Positions 1 to 14,709 of a stretch of 64,000 nucleotides of DNA are shown piece after piece; the stretch's first letter is position 1; every line of letters starts with the position of its first letter. Source of the DNA: Xylocopa sonorina (Eukaryota; Arthropoda; Insecta; Hymenoptera; Apidae); contig NW_027490230.1 of NCBI RefSeq assembly GCF_050948175.1, forward strand, positions 186,001-250,000, written 5' to 3'. The notes below the pieces were generated by a model. It was not told the DNA's origin. It saw nothing but the letters and a program-made list of their open reading frames with translations, and ran no database searches. A program made the position numbers and the translations under genes.

Positions 1-2749
1 GCATCTCATTTCTATCTTTCATGATAAGATATAATATTCATTGCGAAGTGTCATGCATACCTCGCATACACTTTAAATAAATGTAAGTGCGACACTTCCT
101 TGCCAGGAAGTAGCGTTTGCAGATGTCTACGTATCGAAGCAATAGTGTCCTAATGCTTCTTAAAACGCGATATCGCATCTCATTTCTATGTTTCATGATA
201 AGATATAATATTCATTGCGAAGTGTCATGTATACCTCGCATACACTTCAACTGAATGTAAATGCGACACCTCCTTGGTAGGAAATAGAGTTTCCAGATGT
301 CTAGGTATCGAAACAATAGAGTTCTAATGCTCCTTTAAACGAGATGTCGCATTTCATTTCTATGTTTCATGACAAGATATAATATTCATTGCGGAGTGTC
401 ATGTATACCTCGTATTCACTTGAAAAGAATGTAAATGCGACAGTTCATTGCTAGGAAATAGCGTTTGCAAATGTCTACGTATCGTAGCATTAGACTTCTA
501 ATGCTTCTCAAAACGCCAAATCGCATCTCATTTCTATGTTTCATGATAAGATATAATATTCATTGTGCAGTGTTATGTATACATTGTATTCACCTCAAGA
601 GAGTGTAAATGCGACACTTCTTTGCTAGGAAGTAGCGCTTGCAAATGTCTTCGTATCGCAGCATTAGAGTTCCAAAGTTTCTTAAAGTGAGATATCGCAT
701 CTCATTTCTATCTTTCATGATAAGATATAATATACATTGCGAAGTGTGATGTATACCTCGCATACACTTCAAATGAATGCAAATGCGACACTTCCTTGCT
801 GGGAAATAGCGATGGCAGATGTCTACGTAACGAAGCAATAGGATTCTAATGACTCCTAAACCCCAAATCGCTCCCCATTTATATGCTTACTGATAAGATA
901 TAATATTCATTGCGAATTGTCATGTATACCTCGCATACACTTCAAATGGATGCAAATGCAACACTTCCTTGCTAGGAAATAGAGTTTGCAGATGTCTACG
1001 TATCGTAGATATAGAGTTCTAATGCTTCTTAAAACGCGATATCGCATTTCATTTCCATGTTTCATTATAAGATATAATATTCATTGCGGAGTGTCATGTA
1101 TACTTCGTATTCACTTCAAAAGAATGTAAATACGACACTTCCTTGCTAGGAAATAGCGTCTGCAGATGTCTATGTATCGTAGATATAGAGTTCTAATGCT
1201 TCTTAAAACGCGATATCGCATTTCATTTCCATGTTTCATTATAAGATATAATATTCATTGCGGAGTGTCATGTATACTTCGTATTCACTTCAAAAGAATG
1301 TAAATACTACACTTCCTTCCTAGGAAATAGCGTTTGCAGATGTCTACATATCGTAGCATTAGAGTACTAATGCTTCTCAAAACGCGATATCGCATCTCAT
1401 TTCTATGTTACGTGATAAGATATAATATTCATTGCGAAGTGTATTGTATACGTCGCATACACTTCAAATGAATGTAAATGCGACACTTCCTTGCTAGGAA
1501 ATAGCGTTGGCAGATGTCTACGTATCGAATCAATATAGATCTACTGCTTCTTAAATAGCGATATCGCATCTCATTTCTATGTTTCATGATAAGATATAAT
1601 ATTCATTGTGCAGTGTTATGTTTATCTCGTCTACACTTCAAATGAATGTAAATGCGGCACTTCCCTGCTAGGAAATAGCGTTTGCAGATGTCTAGGTATC
1701 GCAGCAATAGAGTTCTAATGCTACTTAAATCGCGATATCGCATCTCATTTCTATGTTTCATGATAAGATATAATATTCATTGTGCAGTGATATGTATATC
1801 TCGTCTACACTTCAGAAGAATGTAAATGCGACACTGCCTTGCTAGGAAATAGCGTCTGCAGATGTCTACGTATCGTAGAAATAGAGTTCTAATTCTTCTT
1901 AAAACAAGATATCGCACCTCATTTCCATGTTTCATGATAAGATATAATATTCATTGCGAAGTGTCATGAATACCTCGTATTAACTTCAAAAGAATGTAGA
2001 TGCGACACTTCATTGCTAGGAAGTAGCGTTTGCAGGTGTATACTTATCGAAGCAATAGATTTCTAATGCTTCTTAAAACGAGATGTCGCATCACATATTT
2101 ATGTTTCATGATAAGATATATTATTCATTGCAAAGTGTCATGTATACCTCGTATTCACTTCAAAAGAATGTAAATGCGACAATTCCTTGCTAGGAAATAG
2201 CGATTGCAGATGTCTCCGTATCGAAGCAATAGTGTTCTAATCCTTCTTAAAACGGAATATCGCATCTCATTTCTATGTTTCATAATAAGATATAATATTC
2301 ATTGTGGAGTGTTATGTATACCTCGTATTCACTTCAAAAGAATGTAAATGCGACACTTTCTTGCTAGGAAACAGCGTCTCCAGATATCTGCATTTCGTTG
2401 CAATAGGGTCCTAACTCTTCTTAAAACGCGATATCGCATCTCATTTCTGTGTTTCATGATAAGATATAATATTCATTGCGAAGTGTCATGCATACCTCGC
2501 ATACACTTTAAATAAATGTAAATGCGACACCTCCTTTCTAGGAAATAGCGTTTGCAGATGTCAACGTATCGAAGCAATAAAGTTCTAGTGCTTCTTAAAA
2601 CGGGATACCGCATCTCTTTTCTATGTTTCATAAAAGGATATAATATTAAGTGCGAAGTGTCATGTATACCTTGTAATCACTTGAGAAGAATGTAAATGCG
2701 ACACTTCCTTGATATTAAGTAGCGGTTGCAAATGTCTACGTATCGCAGC

Positions 2750-5700
2750 AATAGATTCCTGGTGCCTTTTAAATCGCGATATCGCATTTCATTTATATGT
2801 TTCATGACAAGATAAAATACTGATTGTGGTGTTTTATATATACCTCGTATTCACTTCAAAAGAATGTAATTGCGAAACTTCCTTGCTAGGAAATAGCGCT
2901 TCTAGATGTCTACGAATCGAAACAATAGAGTTCCAATGCTTCTTAAAACGAGATGTCGCATCTCATTTCTGTATTTCGTGATAAGATATAATACTCATTG
3001 TGGAGTGTTATGTTTACCTTGTACTTACTTCATAAGAATGTAAATGCGGCGCTTCTTTGCTAGGAGGTAGCGTTTGCAGATGTCTACGTATCGAAGCAAT
3101 AGAGTTCTAATGCTTCTTAAATCGCGATATCGCATCTCATTTCTATGTTTCATGATAAGATATAATATACAATGCGAAGTGTCATGTATACCTCGCATAC
3201 GCTTCAAATGAATGTAAATGCGACACTTCCAAGCTAGGAAATAGCGTTTGCAGATGTCTACGTATCGAAGCAATAGCGTTCAAATGCTTCTTAATACGCG
3301 ATATAGCATCTCATTTCCATGTCTCATGATAAGAAATAATATTCATTGCGAAGTGTCATGTATACCTCGCATACACTTCAACTGAATGTAAATGCGACAC
3401 CTCCTTGCTAGGAAATAGAGTTTCCAGATGTCTAGGTATCGAAACAATAGAGTTCTAATGCTCCTTTAAACGAGATGTCGCATTTCATTTCTATGTTTCA
3501 TGAAAAGATATAATATTCATTGCGGAGTGTCATGTATACCTCGTATTCACTTGAAAAGAATGTAAATGCGACATTTCATTGCTAGGAAATAGCGTTTGCA
3601 AATGTCTACGTATCGTAGCATTAGACTTCTAATGCTTCTCAAAAGGCCAAATCGCATCTCATTTCCATGTCTCATGATAAGAAATAATATTCATTGCGAA
3701 GTGTCATGTATACCTCGCATACACTTCAACTGAATGTAAATGCGACACCTCCTTGCTAGGAAATAGAGTTTCCAGATGTCTAGGTATCGAAACAGTAGAG
3801 TTCTAATGCTCCTTTAAACGAGATGTCGCATTTCATTTCTATGTTTATGAAAAGATATAATATTCATTGCGGAGTGTCATGTATACCTCGTATTCACTTG
3901 AAAAGAATGTAAATGCGACATTTCATTGCTAAGAAATAGCGTTTGCAAATGTCTACGTATCGTAGCATTAGACTTCTAATGCTTCTCAAAAGGCCAAATC
4001 GCATCTCATTTCTATGTTTCATGATAAGATATAATATTCATTGTGCAGTGTTATGTATACCTTGTATTCACCTCAAGAGAGTGTAAATGCGACACTTCTT
4101 TGCTAGGAAGTAGCGCTTGCAGATGTCTAGGTATCGCAGCAATAGGGTTCTAATGCTACTTAAATCGCGATATCGCATCTCATTTCCATGTTTCATGATA
4201 AGATATAATGTTCATTGTGCAGTGTTATGTATGACTCGTATTCACTTCAAAAGAATGATAATGCGTCACTTCCTTGCTAGGAAATAGCGTTTGCAGATGT
4301 CTATGTATCGTAGCAATAGATTCCTGATGCCTTTTAAGTCGCGATATCGCATTTCATTTATATGTTTCATGACAAGATATAATACTGATTGTGGTGTTTT
4401 ATATATACCTCGTATTCACTTCAAAAGAATGTAAATGCGAAACTTCCTTGCTAGGAAATAGCGCTTCTAGATGTCTACGAATCGAAACAATAGAGTTCTA
4501 ATGCTTCTTAAAACGAGATGTCGCATCTCATTTCTATATTTCGTGATAAGATATAATACTCATTGTGGAGTGTTATGTTTACCTTGTACTTACTTCATAA
4601 GAATGTAAATGCGGCGCTTCTTTGCTAGGAAGTAGCGTTTGCAGATGTCTACGTATCGAAGCAATAGAGTTCTAATGCTTCTTAAATCGCGATATCGCAT
4701 CTCATTTCTATGTTTCATGATAAGATATAATATACAATGCGAAGTGTCATGTATACCTCGCATACGCTTCAAATGAATGTAAATGCGACACTTCCAAGCT
4801 AGGAAATAGCGTTTGCAGATGTCTACGTATCGAAGCAATAGCGTTCAAATGCTTCTTAATACGCGATATAGCATCTCATTTCCATGTCTCATGATAAGAA
4901 ATAATATTCATTGCGAAGTGTCATGTATACCTCGCATACACTTCAACTGAATGTAAATGCGACACCTCCTTGCTAGGAAATAGAGTTTCCAGATGTCTAG
5001 GTATCGAAACAATAGAGTTCTAATGCTCCTTTAAACGAGATGTCGCATTTCATTTCTATGTTTCATGAAAAGATATAATATTCATTGCGGAGTGTCATGT
5101 ATACCTCGTATTCACTTGAAAAGAATGTAAATGCGACATTTCATTGCTAGGAAATAGCGTTTGCAAATGTCTACGTATCGTAGCATTAGACTTCTAATGC
5201 TTCTCAAAAGGCCAAATCGCATCTCATTTCCATGTCTCATGATAAGAAATAATATTCATTGCGAAGTGTCATGTATACCTCGCATACACTTCAACTGAAT
5301 GTAAATGCGACACCTCCTTGCTAGGAAATAGAGTTTCCAGATGTCTAGGTATCGAAACAGTAGAGTTCTAATGCTCCTTTAAACGAGATGTCGCATTTCA
5401 TTTCTATGTTTATGAAAAGATATAATATTCATTGCGGAGTGTCATGTATACCTCGTATTCACTTGAAAAGAATGTAAATGCGACATTTCATTGCTAAGAA
5501 ATAGCGTTTGCAAATGTCTACGTATCGTAGCATTAGACTTCTAATGCTTCTCAAAAGGCCAAATCGCATCTCATTTCTATGTTTCATGATAAGATATAAT
5601 ATTCATTGTGCAGTGTTATGTATACCTTGTATTCACCTCAAGAGAGTGTAAATGCGACACTTCTTTGCTAGGAAGTAGCGCTTGCAGATGTCTAGGTATC

Positions 5701-7444
5701 GCAGCAATAGGGTTCAAATGCTACTTAAATCGCGATATCGCATCTCATTTCCATGTTTCATGATAAGATATAATATTCATTGTGCAGTGTTATGTATGAC
5801 TCGTATTCACTTCAAAAGAATGATAATGCGTCACTTCCTTGCTAGGAAATAGCGTTTGCAGATGTCTATGTATCGTAGCAATAGATTCCTGATGCCTTTT
5901 AAGTCGCGATATCGCATTTCATTTATATGTTTCATGACAAGATATAATACTGATTGTGGTGTTTTATATATACCTCGTATTCACTTCAAAAGAATGTAAA
6001 TGCGAAACTTCCTTGCTAGGAAATAGCGCTTCTAGATGTCTACGAATCGAAACAATAGAGTTCTAATGCTTCTTAAAACGAGATGTCGCATCTCATTTCT
6101 ATATTTCGTGATAAGATATAATACTCATTGTGGAGTGTTATGTTTACCTTGTACTTACTTCATAAGAATGTAAATGCGGCGCTTCTTTGCTAGGAAGTAG
6201 CGTTTGCAGATGTCTACGTATCGAAGCAATAGAGTTCTAATGCTTCTTAAATCGCGATATCGCATCTCATTTCTATGTTTCATGATAAGATATAATATAC
6301 AATGCGAAGTGTCATGTATACCTCGCATACGCTTCAAATGAATGTAAATGCGACACTTCCAAGCTAGGAAATAGCGTTTGCAGATGTCTACGTATCGAAG
6401 CAATAGCGTTCAAATGCTTCTTAATACGCGATATAGCATCTCATTTCCATGTCTCATGATAAGAAATAATATTCATTGCGAAGTGTCATGTATACCTCGC
6501 ATACACTTCAACTGAATGTAAATGCGACACCTCCTTGCTAGGAAATAGAGTTTCCAGATGTCTAGGTATCGAAACAATAGAGTTCTAATGCTCCTTTAAA
6601 CGAGATGTCGCATTTCATTTCTATGTTTCATGAAAAGATATAATATTCATTGCGGAGTGTCATGTATACCTCGTATTCACTTGAAAAGAATGTAAATGCG
6701 ACATTTCATTGCTAGGAAATAGCGTTTGCAAATGTCTACGTATCGTAGCATTAGACTTCTAATGCTTCTCAAAAGGCCAAATCGCATCTCATTTCCATGT
6801 CTCATGATAAGAAATAATATTCATTGCGAAGTGTCATGTATACCTCGCATACACTTCAACTGAATGTAAATGCGACACCTCCTTGCTAGGAAATAGAGTT
6901 TCCAGATGTCTAGGTATCGAAACAGTAGAGTTCTAATGCTCCTTTAAACGAGATGTCGCATTTCATTTCTATGTTTATGAAAAGATATAATATTCATTGC
7001 GGAGTGTCATGTATACCTCGTATTCACTTGAAAAGAATGTAAATGCGACATTTCATTGCTAAGAAATAGCGTTTGCAAATGTCTACGTATCGTAGCATTA
7101 GACTTCTAATGCTTCTCAAAAGGCCAAATCGCATCTCATTTCTATGTTTCATGATAAGATATAATATTCATTGTGCAGTGTTATGTATACCTTGTATTCA
7201 CCTCAAGAGAGTGTAAATGCGACACTTCTTTGCTAGGAAGTAGCGCTTGCAGATGTCTAGGTATCGCAGCAATAGGGTTCTAATGCTATTTAAATCGCGA
7301 TATCGCATCTCATTTCCATGTTTCATGATAAGATATAATATTCATTGTGCAGTGTTATGTATGACTCGTATTCACTTCAAAAGAATGATAATGCGTCACT
7401 CCCTTGCTAGGAAATAGCGTTTGCAGATGTCTATGTATCGTAGC
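2750..7444. repeat. 9-monomer higher-order repeat, three copies
   Basis: Three tandem copies (2750-4314, 4315-5879, 5880-7444) with a period of 1565 bp, which is 9 x 174 minus 1. Copies 2 and 3 are nearly identical by eye: they differ at a few sites such as a C/T near 5715 versus 7280. Copy 1 differs slightly more. The missing base is visible in each copy as TATGTTTATGAAAAG where the sister monomer has TATGTTTCATGAAAAG (near 3841, 5406 and 6971). Each copy also contains an internal two-monomer duplication of about 348 bp (for example 3308 and 3656). Similarity stops abruptly at about 2750 and 7445. Confidence 0.93.
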
Positions 7445-8039
7445 AATAGAGTTCTAATTCTTCTTAAAGCGCGATATCGCATCTCATTTCTATGTCTCAT
7501 GATAAGATATAATATTCATTGCGAAGTGTCTAGTATACCTCGCATACACTTCAATTGGATGTAAATGCGACACTTCCATTCTAGGAAATTACGTTTCCAG
7601 ATGTCTACGTGTCGAAGCAATAGAGTTCTAATGCTTCTTAAATCGCGATATCGCATCTTATTTCTATGTTTCGTGATAAGATATAATATTCATTGCGAAG
7701 TGTTGTGTATACCTCGTATTCACATCAGAGGAATGTAAATGCGACACTTGCTTGCAAGGAAGTAGCGTTTGCAGAAATCTACGTATCGTTGCAATAGAGT
7801 TCTAATGCTTCTAAAATCGCCATATCGCATCTCATTTCTATGTTTCGTAATAAGATATATCATTCATTGTGCAGTGTTATGTATACCTCGTATTCACTAC
7901 AAAAGGATGTAAATGCAACACTCTCTTTCTAGGAAATTACGTTTGCAGATGTCTACGTATCATAGCAATAGAGTTCTGATACTTCTTAAAACGCGATGTC
8001 GCTCCTCATTTCTATGTTCCATGATAAGATATAATATAC

Positions 8040-9360
8040 ATTGCGAAGTGTCAAGTATACCTCGCATACACTTCAAACGAATTAATAGGCGACACTTCAT
8101 TACTAGGAAATAGCGTTGGCAGATGTCTAAGTAACGAAGAAATAGAGTTCCAATGCTTCTTAAAAAGTGATATGGCATCTCATTTCTATGTTTCATGATA
8201 AGATATAATATTCATTCCGTAGTGACATGTATACCTCATATTCACTTCAAAGGAATGTAAGTGCGACACTTCCTTGCTAGGAAGTAGCGTTTGCAGATAT
8301 CTACGCATCGTAGCAATTTAGTTCTAATGCTTCTTAAAACGCGATATCGCATCACATTTCTATGTTTCATGATAAGATATAATATTCATTGTGGAGTGTT
8401 GTGTATACCTCGTATTCACTTCGAAAGAATGTAAATGGGACACTTCCTTGCTAGGAAATAGCGTTTCCAGATGTCTCCGTATCGAAGCAATAGAGTTCTA
8501 ATGCTTCTTAAAACGCAATATCGCATCTCATTTCTATGTTTCATGATAATATATGATATTCATTGCGAAGTGTCATGAATACATCGCATACACCACAAAT
8601 GAATGTAAATGCGACACTTCCTTGCTAGGTAATAGCGTTTGCAGATGTCTACGTATGGAAGCAATATATTTCTAATGCATCTTAAATCGCGATATCGCAT
8701 CTCATTTCTATGTTTCATTATAAGATATAATATTCATTGCGAAGTGTCATGTATACATCGTATTCACTTCAAGAGAATGTAAATGCGACACCTCCTTGCT
8801 CGGAAATTGCGTTTGCAGATGTCTACGTATCGAAGCAATAGAGTCCTAATGCTTCTTAAATCGCGATATCGCATCTCATTTCTATGTTTCATGATAAGAT
8901 ATAATATTCATTGCGAAGTGTCCTGTATACCTCGCATACACTTCAAACGAATTAAAAGGCGACACTTCATTCCTATCAAATAGCGTTGGCAGATGTCTAA
9001 GTAACGAAGAAATAGAGTTCCAATGCTTCTTAAAAAGTGATATGGAATCTCATTTCTATGTTTCATGACAAGATATAATATTCATTCCGAAGTGACATGT
9101 ATACCTCGTATTCACTTCAAAGGAATGTAAGTGCGACACTTCCTTCCTAGGAAGTAGCGTTTGCAGATATCTACGCATCGTAGTAATTTAGTTCTAATGC
9201 TTCTTAAAACGCGATATCGCATCACATTTCTATGTTTCATGATAAGATATAATATTCATTGTGGAGTGTTATGTATACCTCGTATTCACTTCGAAAGAAA
9301 GTAAATGGGACACTTCCTTGCTAGGAAATAGCGTTTCCAGATGTCTACGTATCGAAGCAA
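8040..9360. repeat. 870-bp spaced satellite block duplication
   Basis: A distinctive block at about 8040-8490 recurs at about 8910-9360, a spacing of 870 bp (5 monomers). Diagnostic variants include CTTCAAACGAATTAA (8071 and 8941), GTCTAAGTAACGAAGAAATAG, TTAAAAAGTGATATGG and TTCATTCCG. A third partial copy starts near 11860 (CTTCAAACGAATTAA at 11897). Boundaries are approximate. Confidence 0.8.
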
Positions 9361-10189
9361 CTGAGTTCCAATGCTTCTTAAATCGCGAAACGCATCTCAT
9401 TTCTATGTCTCATAATAAGATATAATATTCACTGTGCAGTGTTATGTATACCTCGTATTCACTTGAAAAGAATGTAAGTGCGACACTTCCTTGCTATTAT
9501 ATAGCGATTGCAGATGTCTACGTATCGTAGTAATAGAATTCTAATACTTCTTAAATCGCGATATCGTATCTCGTTCCTGTGATTCATGATAAGATATAAT
9601 ATTCATTGTGGAGTGTTGTGTATACCTCGCATACACATCAAATGAATGTAAATGCGACATATCCTTTCTAGGAAATAGCGTTTCCAGATGTCTACGTATC
9701 GAAGCAATAGAGTTCTAATGCTGCTTAAATTGCGATATCGCATCTCATTTCTATGTTTCATGATGAGATATAATATTCGTTGTGCAGCGTTATGTATACC
9801 TCGTATTCGCTTCAAAAGAATATAAATGCGACACTTCCTTGCTGGGAAATAGCGGTTGCAGATGTCTACGTAACGTAGCATTAGAATTCTAATGCTTCTT
9901 AAATCGCGATATCGCATCTCATTTCTATGTTTCATGATAGAATATAATATTCATTGTGCAGTGATATGTATCTCTCGTCTACACTTCAAAAGAATGTAAA
10001 TGCGACACTTACTTGCTAGGAAATAGCGTCTGCAGATGTCTACGTATCGTAGAAATAGAGCTCTAATTCTCCTTAAAACGCGATATAGCATCTCATTTCT
10101 ATGTTTCATTATAAGATATAATATTCATTGCGAAGTGTCATGTATACCTCGTATTCACTTCAAGAGAATGTAACTGCGACACTTCCTTT

Positions 10190-12600
10190 CTAGGAAATAG
10201 CGATGGCAGATGTCTACGTATCGTAGCATTAGAGTTCAAATGCTTCTCATAACGCTGTATCGCAACCCATTTCAATGTTTCATGATATGGTATAATATTC
10301 ATTGAGAAGTGTCATGTATACCTCGTATTCCTTTCAAAAGAATGTAAATGCCACCCTTCCTTGTTAGGAAGTAACGTTTGCAGATGTCTACGCATCGTAG
10401 CAATTTAGTTCTAATGCTTCTTAAAACGCGATATCGCATCACATTTCTATGTCTCATGACAAGATATAATATTCATTGCGAAGTGTCTTGTATACCTCGC
10501 ATACACCCAAAATGAATGTAAATGCGACACTTCCTTGCTAGGAAATAGCGTTGGCAGATGTCTACGTATTGAAGCAATAGAGATCTATTGCTTCTTAAAT
10601 AGCGATATCGCATCTCATTTCTATGTTTCATGATAAGATATAATATTCATTGCGGAGTGTCATGTATACCTCGTATTCACTTCAGAAGAATGTAAATGCG
10701 ACACTTCCTTGCTAGGAAGTAGCGTTTGCAGATGTCTAGGTATCGAAGCAATAGAGTTCTAATGCTGCTTAAATCGGGATATCGCATCTCATTTCTATGT
10801 TTCATGATAAGATATAATATTCATTGTGCAGTGTTATGTATACCTCGTATTCGCTTCAAAAGAAAGTAATTGCGACACTTCCTTGCTAGGAAATAGCGTT
10901 TGCAGATGTCCATGTATCGTAGCAGTAGAGTTCTAATTCTTCTTAAAACGCGATATCGCTTCTCATTGCTATGTTTCATGATAAGATACAATATTCATTG
11001 CGAAGTGTCATGTATACCTCGTATTCACTTGAAAACAATGTAAATGCGGCACTTCCTTGCTAGAAAATCGGGTTAGCAGATGTCCACGTATCGAAGCAAT
11101 AGATTTTTAATGCTTCTAAAATCGCGATATCGCATCTCATTTCTATGTTTCATGATAAGATATAATATTCATTGTGCAGTGGTATGTATATCTCGTCTAC
11201 ACTTCAAAACAACGTAAATGCGACACTTCCTTGCTAGGAAATAACGTCTGCAGATGTCTACGTATCGTAGCAATAGAGTTCTAATGCATCTCAAAACGGG
11301 ATACCGCATCTCATTTCTATGTTTTATGATAAGATATAATATTCACTGCGAAGTGTCATGTATACCTCGTTCTCACTTCAAAAGAATGTAAATGCGACTC
11401 TTCCTTCCTATTAAATAGCGTTTGCAGATGTCTACGTATCGAAGCAATAGTGTTCTAATGCTGCTTAAATCACGATATCGCATCTCATTTCTATGTATCA
11501 TGATAAGATATAATATTCATTGCGGAGTGTCATGTATACCTCGCGTACACTTCAAATGAATGTAAATGCGACACTCCCTTGCTAGGAAATAGCATTTGCA
11601 GATGTCTACGTATCGTAGCATTAGAGTTCTAATGCTTCTCAAAACGCGATATCGCATCTCACTTCTATGTTTCATGATAAGATACAATATTCATTGCGAA
11701 GTATTATGTATTCCTCGTCTGCAAATCAAATGAATGTAAATGCAACACTCCCTTTCTAGGAAATTACGTTTCCAGATATCTACGTATCGAAGCAATAGTG
11801 TTCTAATGCTTCTTAAATGCGATATCGCATCTCATTTCCATGTTTCATGATAAGATATTATATTCATTACGAAGTGTCATGTATACCTCGCATACACTTC
11901 AAACGAATTAAAAGGCGACACTTCATTCCTATCAAATAGCGTTGGCAGATGTCTAAGTAACGAAGAAATAGAGTTCCAATGCTTCTTAAAAAGTGGAATC
12001 CCATTTCTATGTTTCATGATAAGATATAATATTCATTCCGAAGTGACATGTATACCTCGTATTCACTTCAAAGGAATGTAAGTGCGACACTTCCTTGCTA
12101 GGAAGTAGCGGTTGCAGATAACTACACATCGTAGCAATTTAGTTCTAATGCTTCTTAAAACGCGATATCGCATCACATTTCTATGTTTCATGATAAGATA
12201 TAATTTTCTTTGCGGAGTGTCATGTATACTTCGTATTCACTTCAAAAGAATGTAAATGCGACACTTCCTTGTTAGGAAATAGCGATGGCAGATGTCTACG
12301 TATCGTAGCATTAGAGTTCAAATGCTTCTCATAACGCTGTATCGCAACCCATTTCAATGTTTCATGATATGGTATAATATTCATTGAGAAGTGTCATGTA
12401 TACCTCGTATTCCTTTCAAAAGAATGTAAATGCCACACTTCCTTGTTAGGAAGTAACGTTTGCAGATGTCTACGCATCGTAGCAATTTAGTTCTAATGCT
12501 TCTTAAAACGCGATATCGCATCACATTTCTATGTCTCATGACAAGATATAATATTCATTGCGAAGTGTCTTGTATACCTCGCATACACCCCAAATGAATG
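10190..12600. repeat. Duplicated satellite block about 12 monomers apart
   Basis: A block of about 350-400 bp is found at about 10196-10520 and again at about 12278-12600, a spacing of 2082 bp (12 monomers minus 6 bp). Both copies carry CGATGGCAGATGTC followed by ATAACGCTGTATCGCAACCC, CATGATATGGTATAAT and TCATTGAGAAGTG, variants not seen in neighbouring monomers. The rest of the interval is ordinary diverged satellite. Confidence 0.78.
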
Positions 12601-14709
12601 TAAATGCGACACTTCCTTCCTAGGAAAAAGAGACTGCAGATATCTGCGTATCATAGCAATTGAGTTCTAATGTTTCTTAAAACGAGATATCGCATCTCAT
12701 TTCTATGTTTTAGGATAAGATATAATTTTCACTGTGGAGTGTTATGTATGCCTCGTATTCACCTCAAAAGAATGTAAAGGCGACACTCCCTTGCTAGGAA
12801 TTAGCGTTTGCAGATGTCTACGTATCGTAGCATTAGAGTTCTAATGCTTCTCAAAATGCGATATCGCGTCTCATATCTACGTTTCATGATAAGGTATAGT
12901 ATTCATTGAGAAGTGTATTGTATACCTCGCATACACTTCAAATGAATGTAAATGCGACACTTCCTTGCTAGGAAATAGCGCTGGCGGATGTCTACGTATC
13001 GAAGCAATAGAGATCTACTGCTTCTTAGATAGCGATATCGCATCTCATTTCTATGTTTCATGATTAGATACAATATTAATTGCCAAGTGTCATGTATACC
13101 TCATATTCACTTCAAAAGAATGTAAATACTACACTTCCTTGCTAGGAAATAGCGTTTGCAGATGTGTACGTATCGAAGCAATAGTGTTCTAATGCTGCTT
13201 AATTCGCGATATCGCATCTCATTTCTATGCTTCATGATAAGATATATCATTCATTGCAAAGTGTCACGTATACCTCGTATTCACTTCAAATCAATGTAAA
13301 TGCGACACATCCTTGCTAGGAAATAGCGTTTGCAGATGTCTCCGTATCGAAGCAATAGAGTTCTAATCCTTCTTAAAACGGAATATCGCATCTCATTTCT
13401 ACGTTTCATAATAAGATATAATATTCATTGTGGAGTGTTATGTATACCTCGCATACACATTAAATGGATGTAAATGCGACAGTACCTTGTTAGGAAATAA
13501 CGTATCCAAATATCTACGTATAGTAGCAATAGAGTTTTAATGCTTCTTAAAACGAGATATCGCATCTCATTTCTACGTTTCATGATAAGATATAATATGC
13601 ATTGCGAAGTGTCATGTATACCTCGTATTCACTTCAAAAGAGTGTAAATGCGACATCTCCTTGCTAGGAAATAGCGTTTGCAGATATCTACGTATCGAAG
13701 CAATAGAGTTCTAATGCATCATAAAACGCGATATCGCATCCCATTTCTATTTCTTATGATAAGATATAATATTCAATGGGAAGTGTTATGAGTTCTTCGT
13801 CTACACTTCAAATGAATGTAAATGCGACACTTCCTTCATAGGAAATTACGTTCCGAGATATCTCTAAATCGAAGCTATAGAGTTCTAATGCTCCTTAAAA
13901 CGCGATATCACATCCCATTTCTATGTTTCATGATAAGATATAATTTTCATTGCAAAGTGTTATGTACTCCTCGTCCACACTTCAAATGAATGTAAATGCA
14001 GCACTTCCTTGCTAGGAAATAGCGTTTGCGGATGTCTCCGTATCGAAGCAGTAGAGTTCTAAAGCTTCTTAAAACGCGATATAGCTCCTCATTTCTGGTT
14101 CATGATAAGATATAATATTCATTGTGGAGTGTTATGTATACCTCGTATTCACTTCAAAAGAATGTAAATGCGACACTTCATTGTCAGGAAATAGCGTTTG
14201 CAGATGTCTACTTATCGAAGCAATAGATTTCTAATGCTTCTTAAAACGAGATGTCGCATCTCATATCTATGTTTCATGATAAGATATATCATTCATTGCA
14301 AAGTGTCATGTATACCTCGTATTCACTTCAAATCAATGTAAATGCGACACTTCCTTGCTAGGAAATAGCGTTTGCAGATGTCTCCGTATCGAAGCAATAG
14401 AGTTCTAATCCTTCTTAAAACGGAATATCGCATCCCATTTCTATGTTTCATAATAAGATATAATATTCATTGTGGAGTGTTATGTATACCTCGTATTCAC
14501 TTCAAAGGAATGTAAATGCGACACTTCCTTGCTAGGAAACAGCGTTTCCAGATATCTACATTTCGTTGCAATAGGGTCCTAACTCTTCTTAAAACGCGAT
14601 ATCGCATCTCATTTCTATGTTTCATGTTAAGACATAATATTCATTGCGAATTGTCATGCATACCTCGTATTCACTTCAAAAGTATGAAAATGCGACACTT
14701 CCTTGCTAG

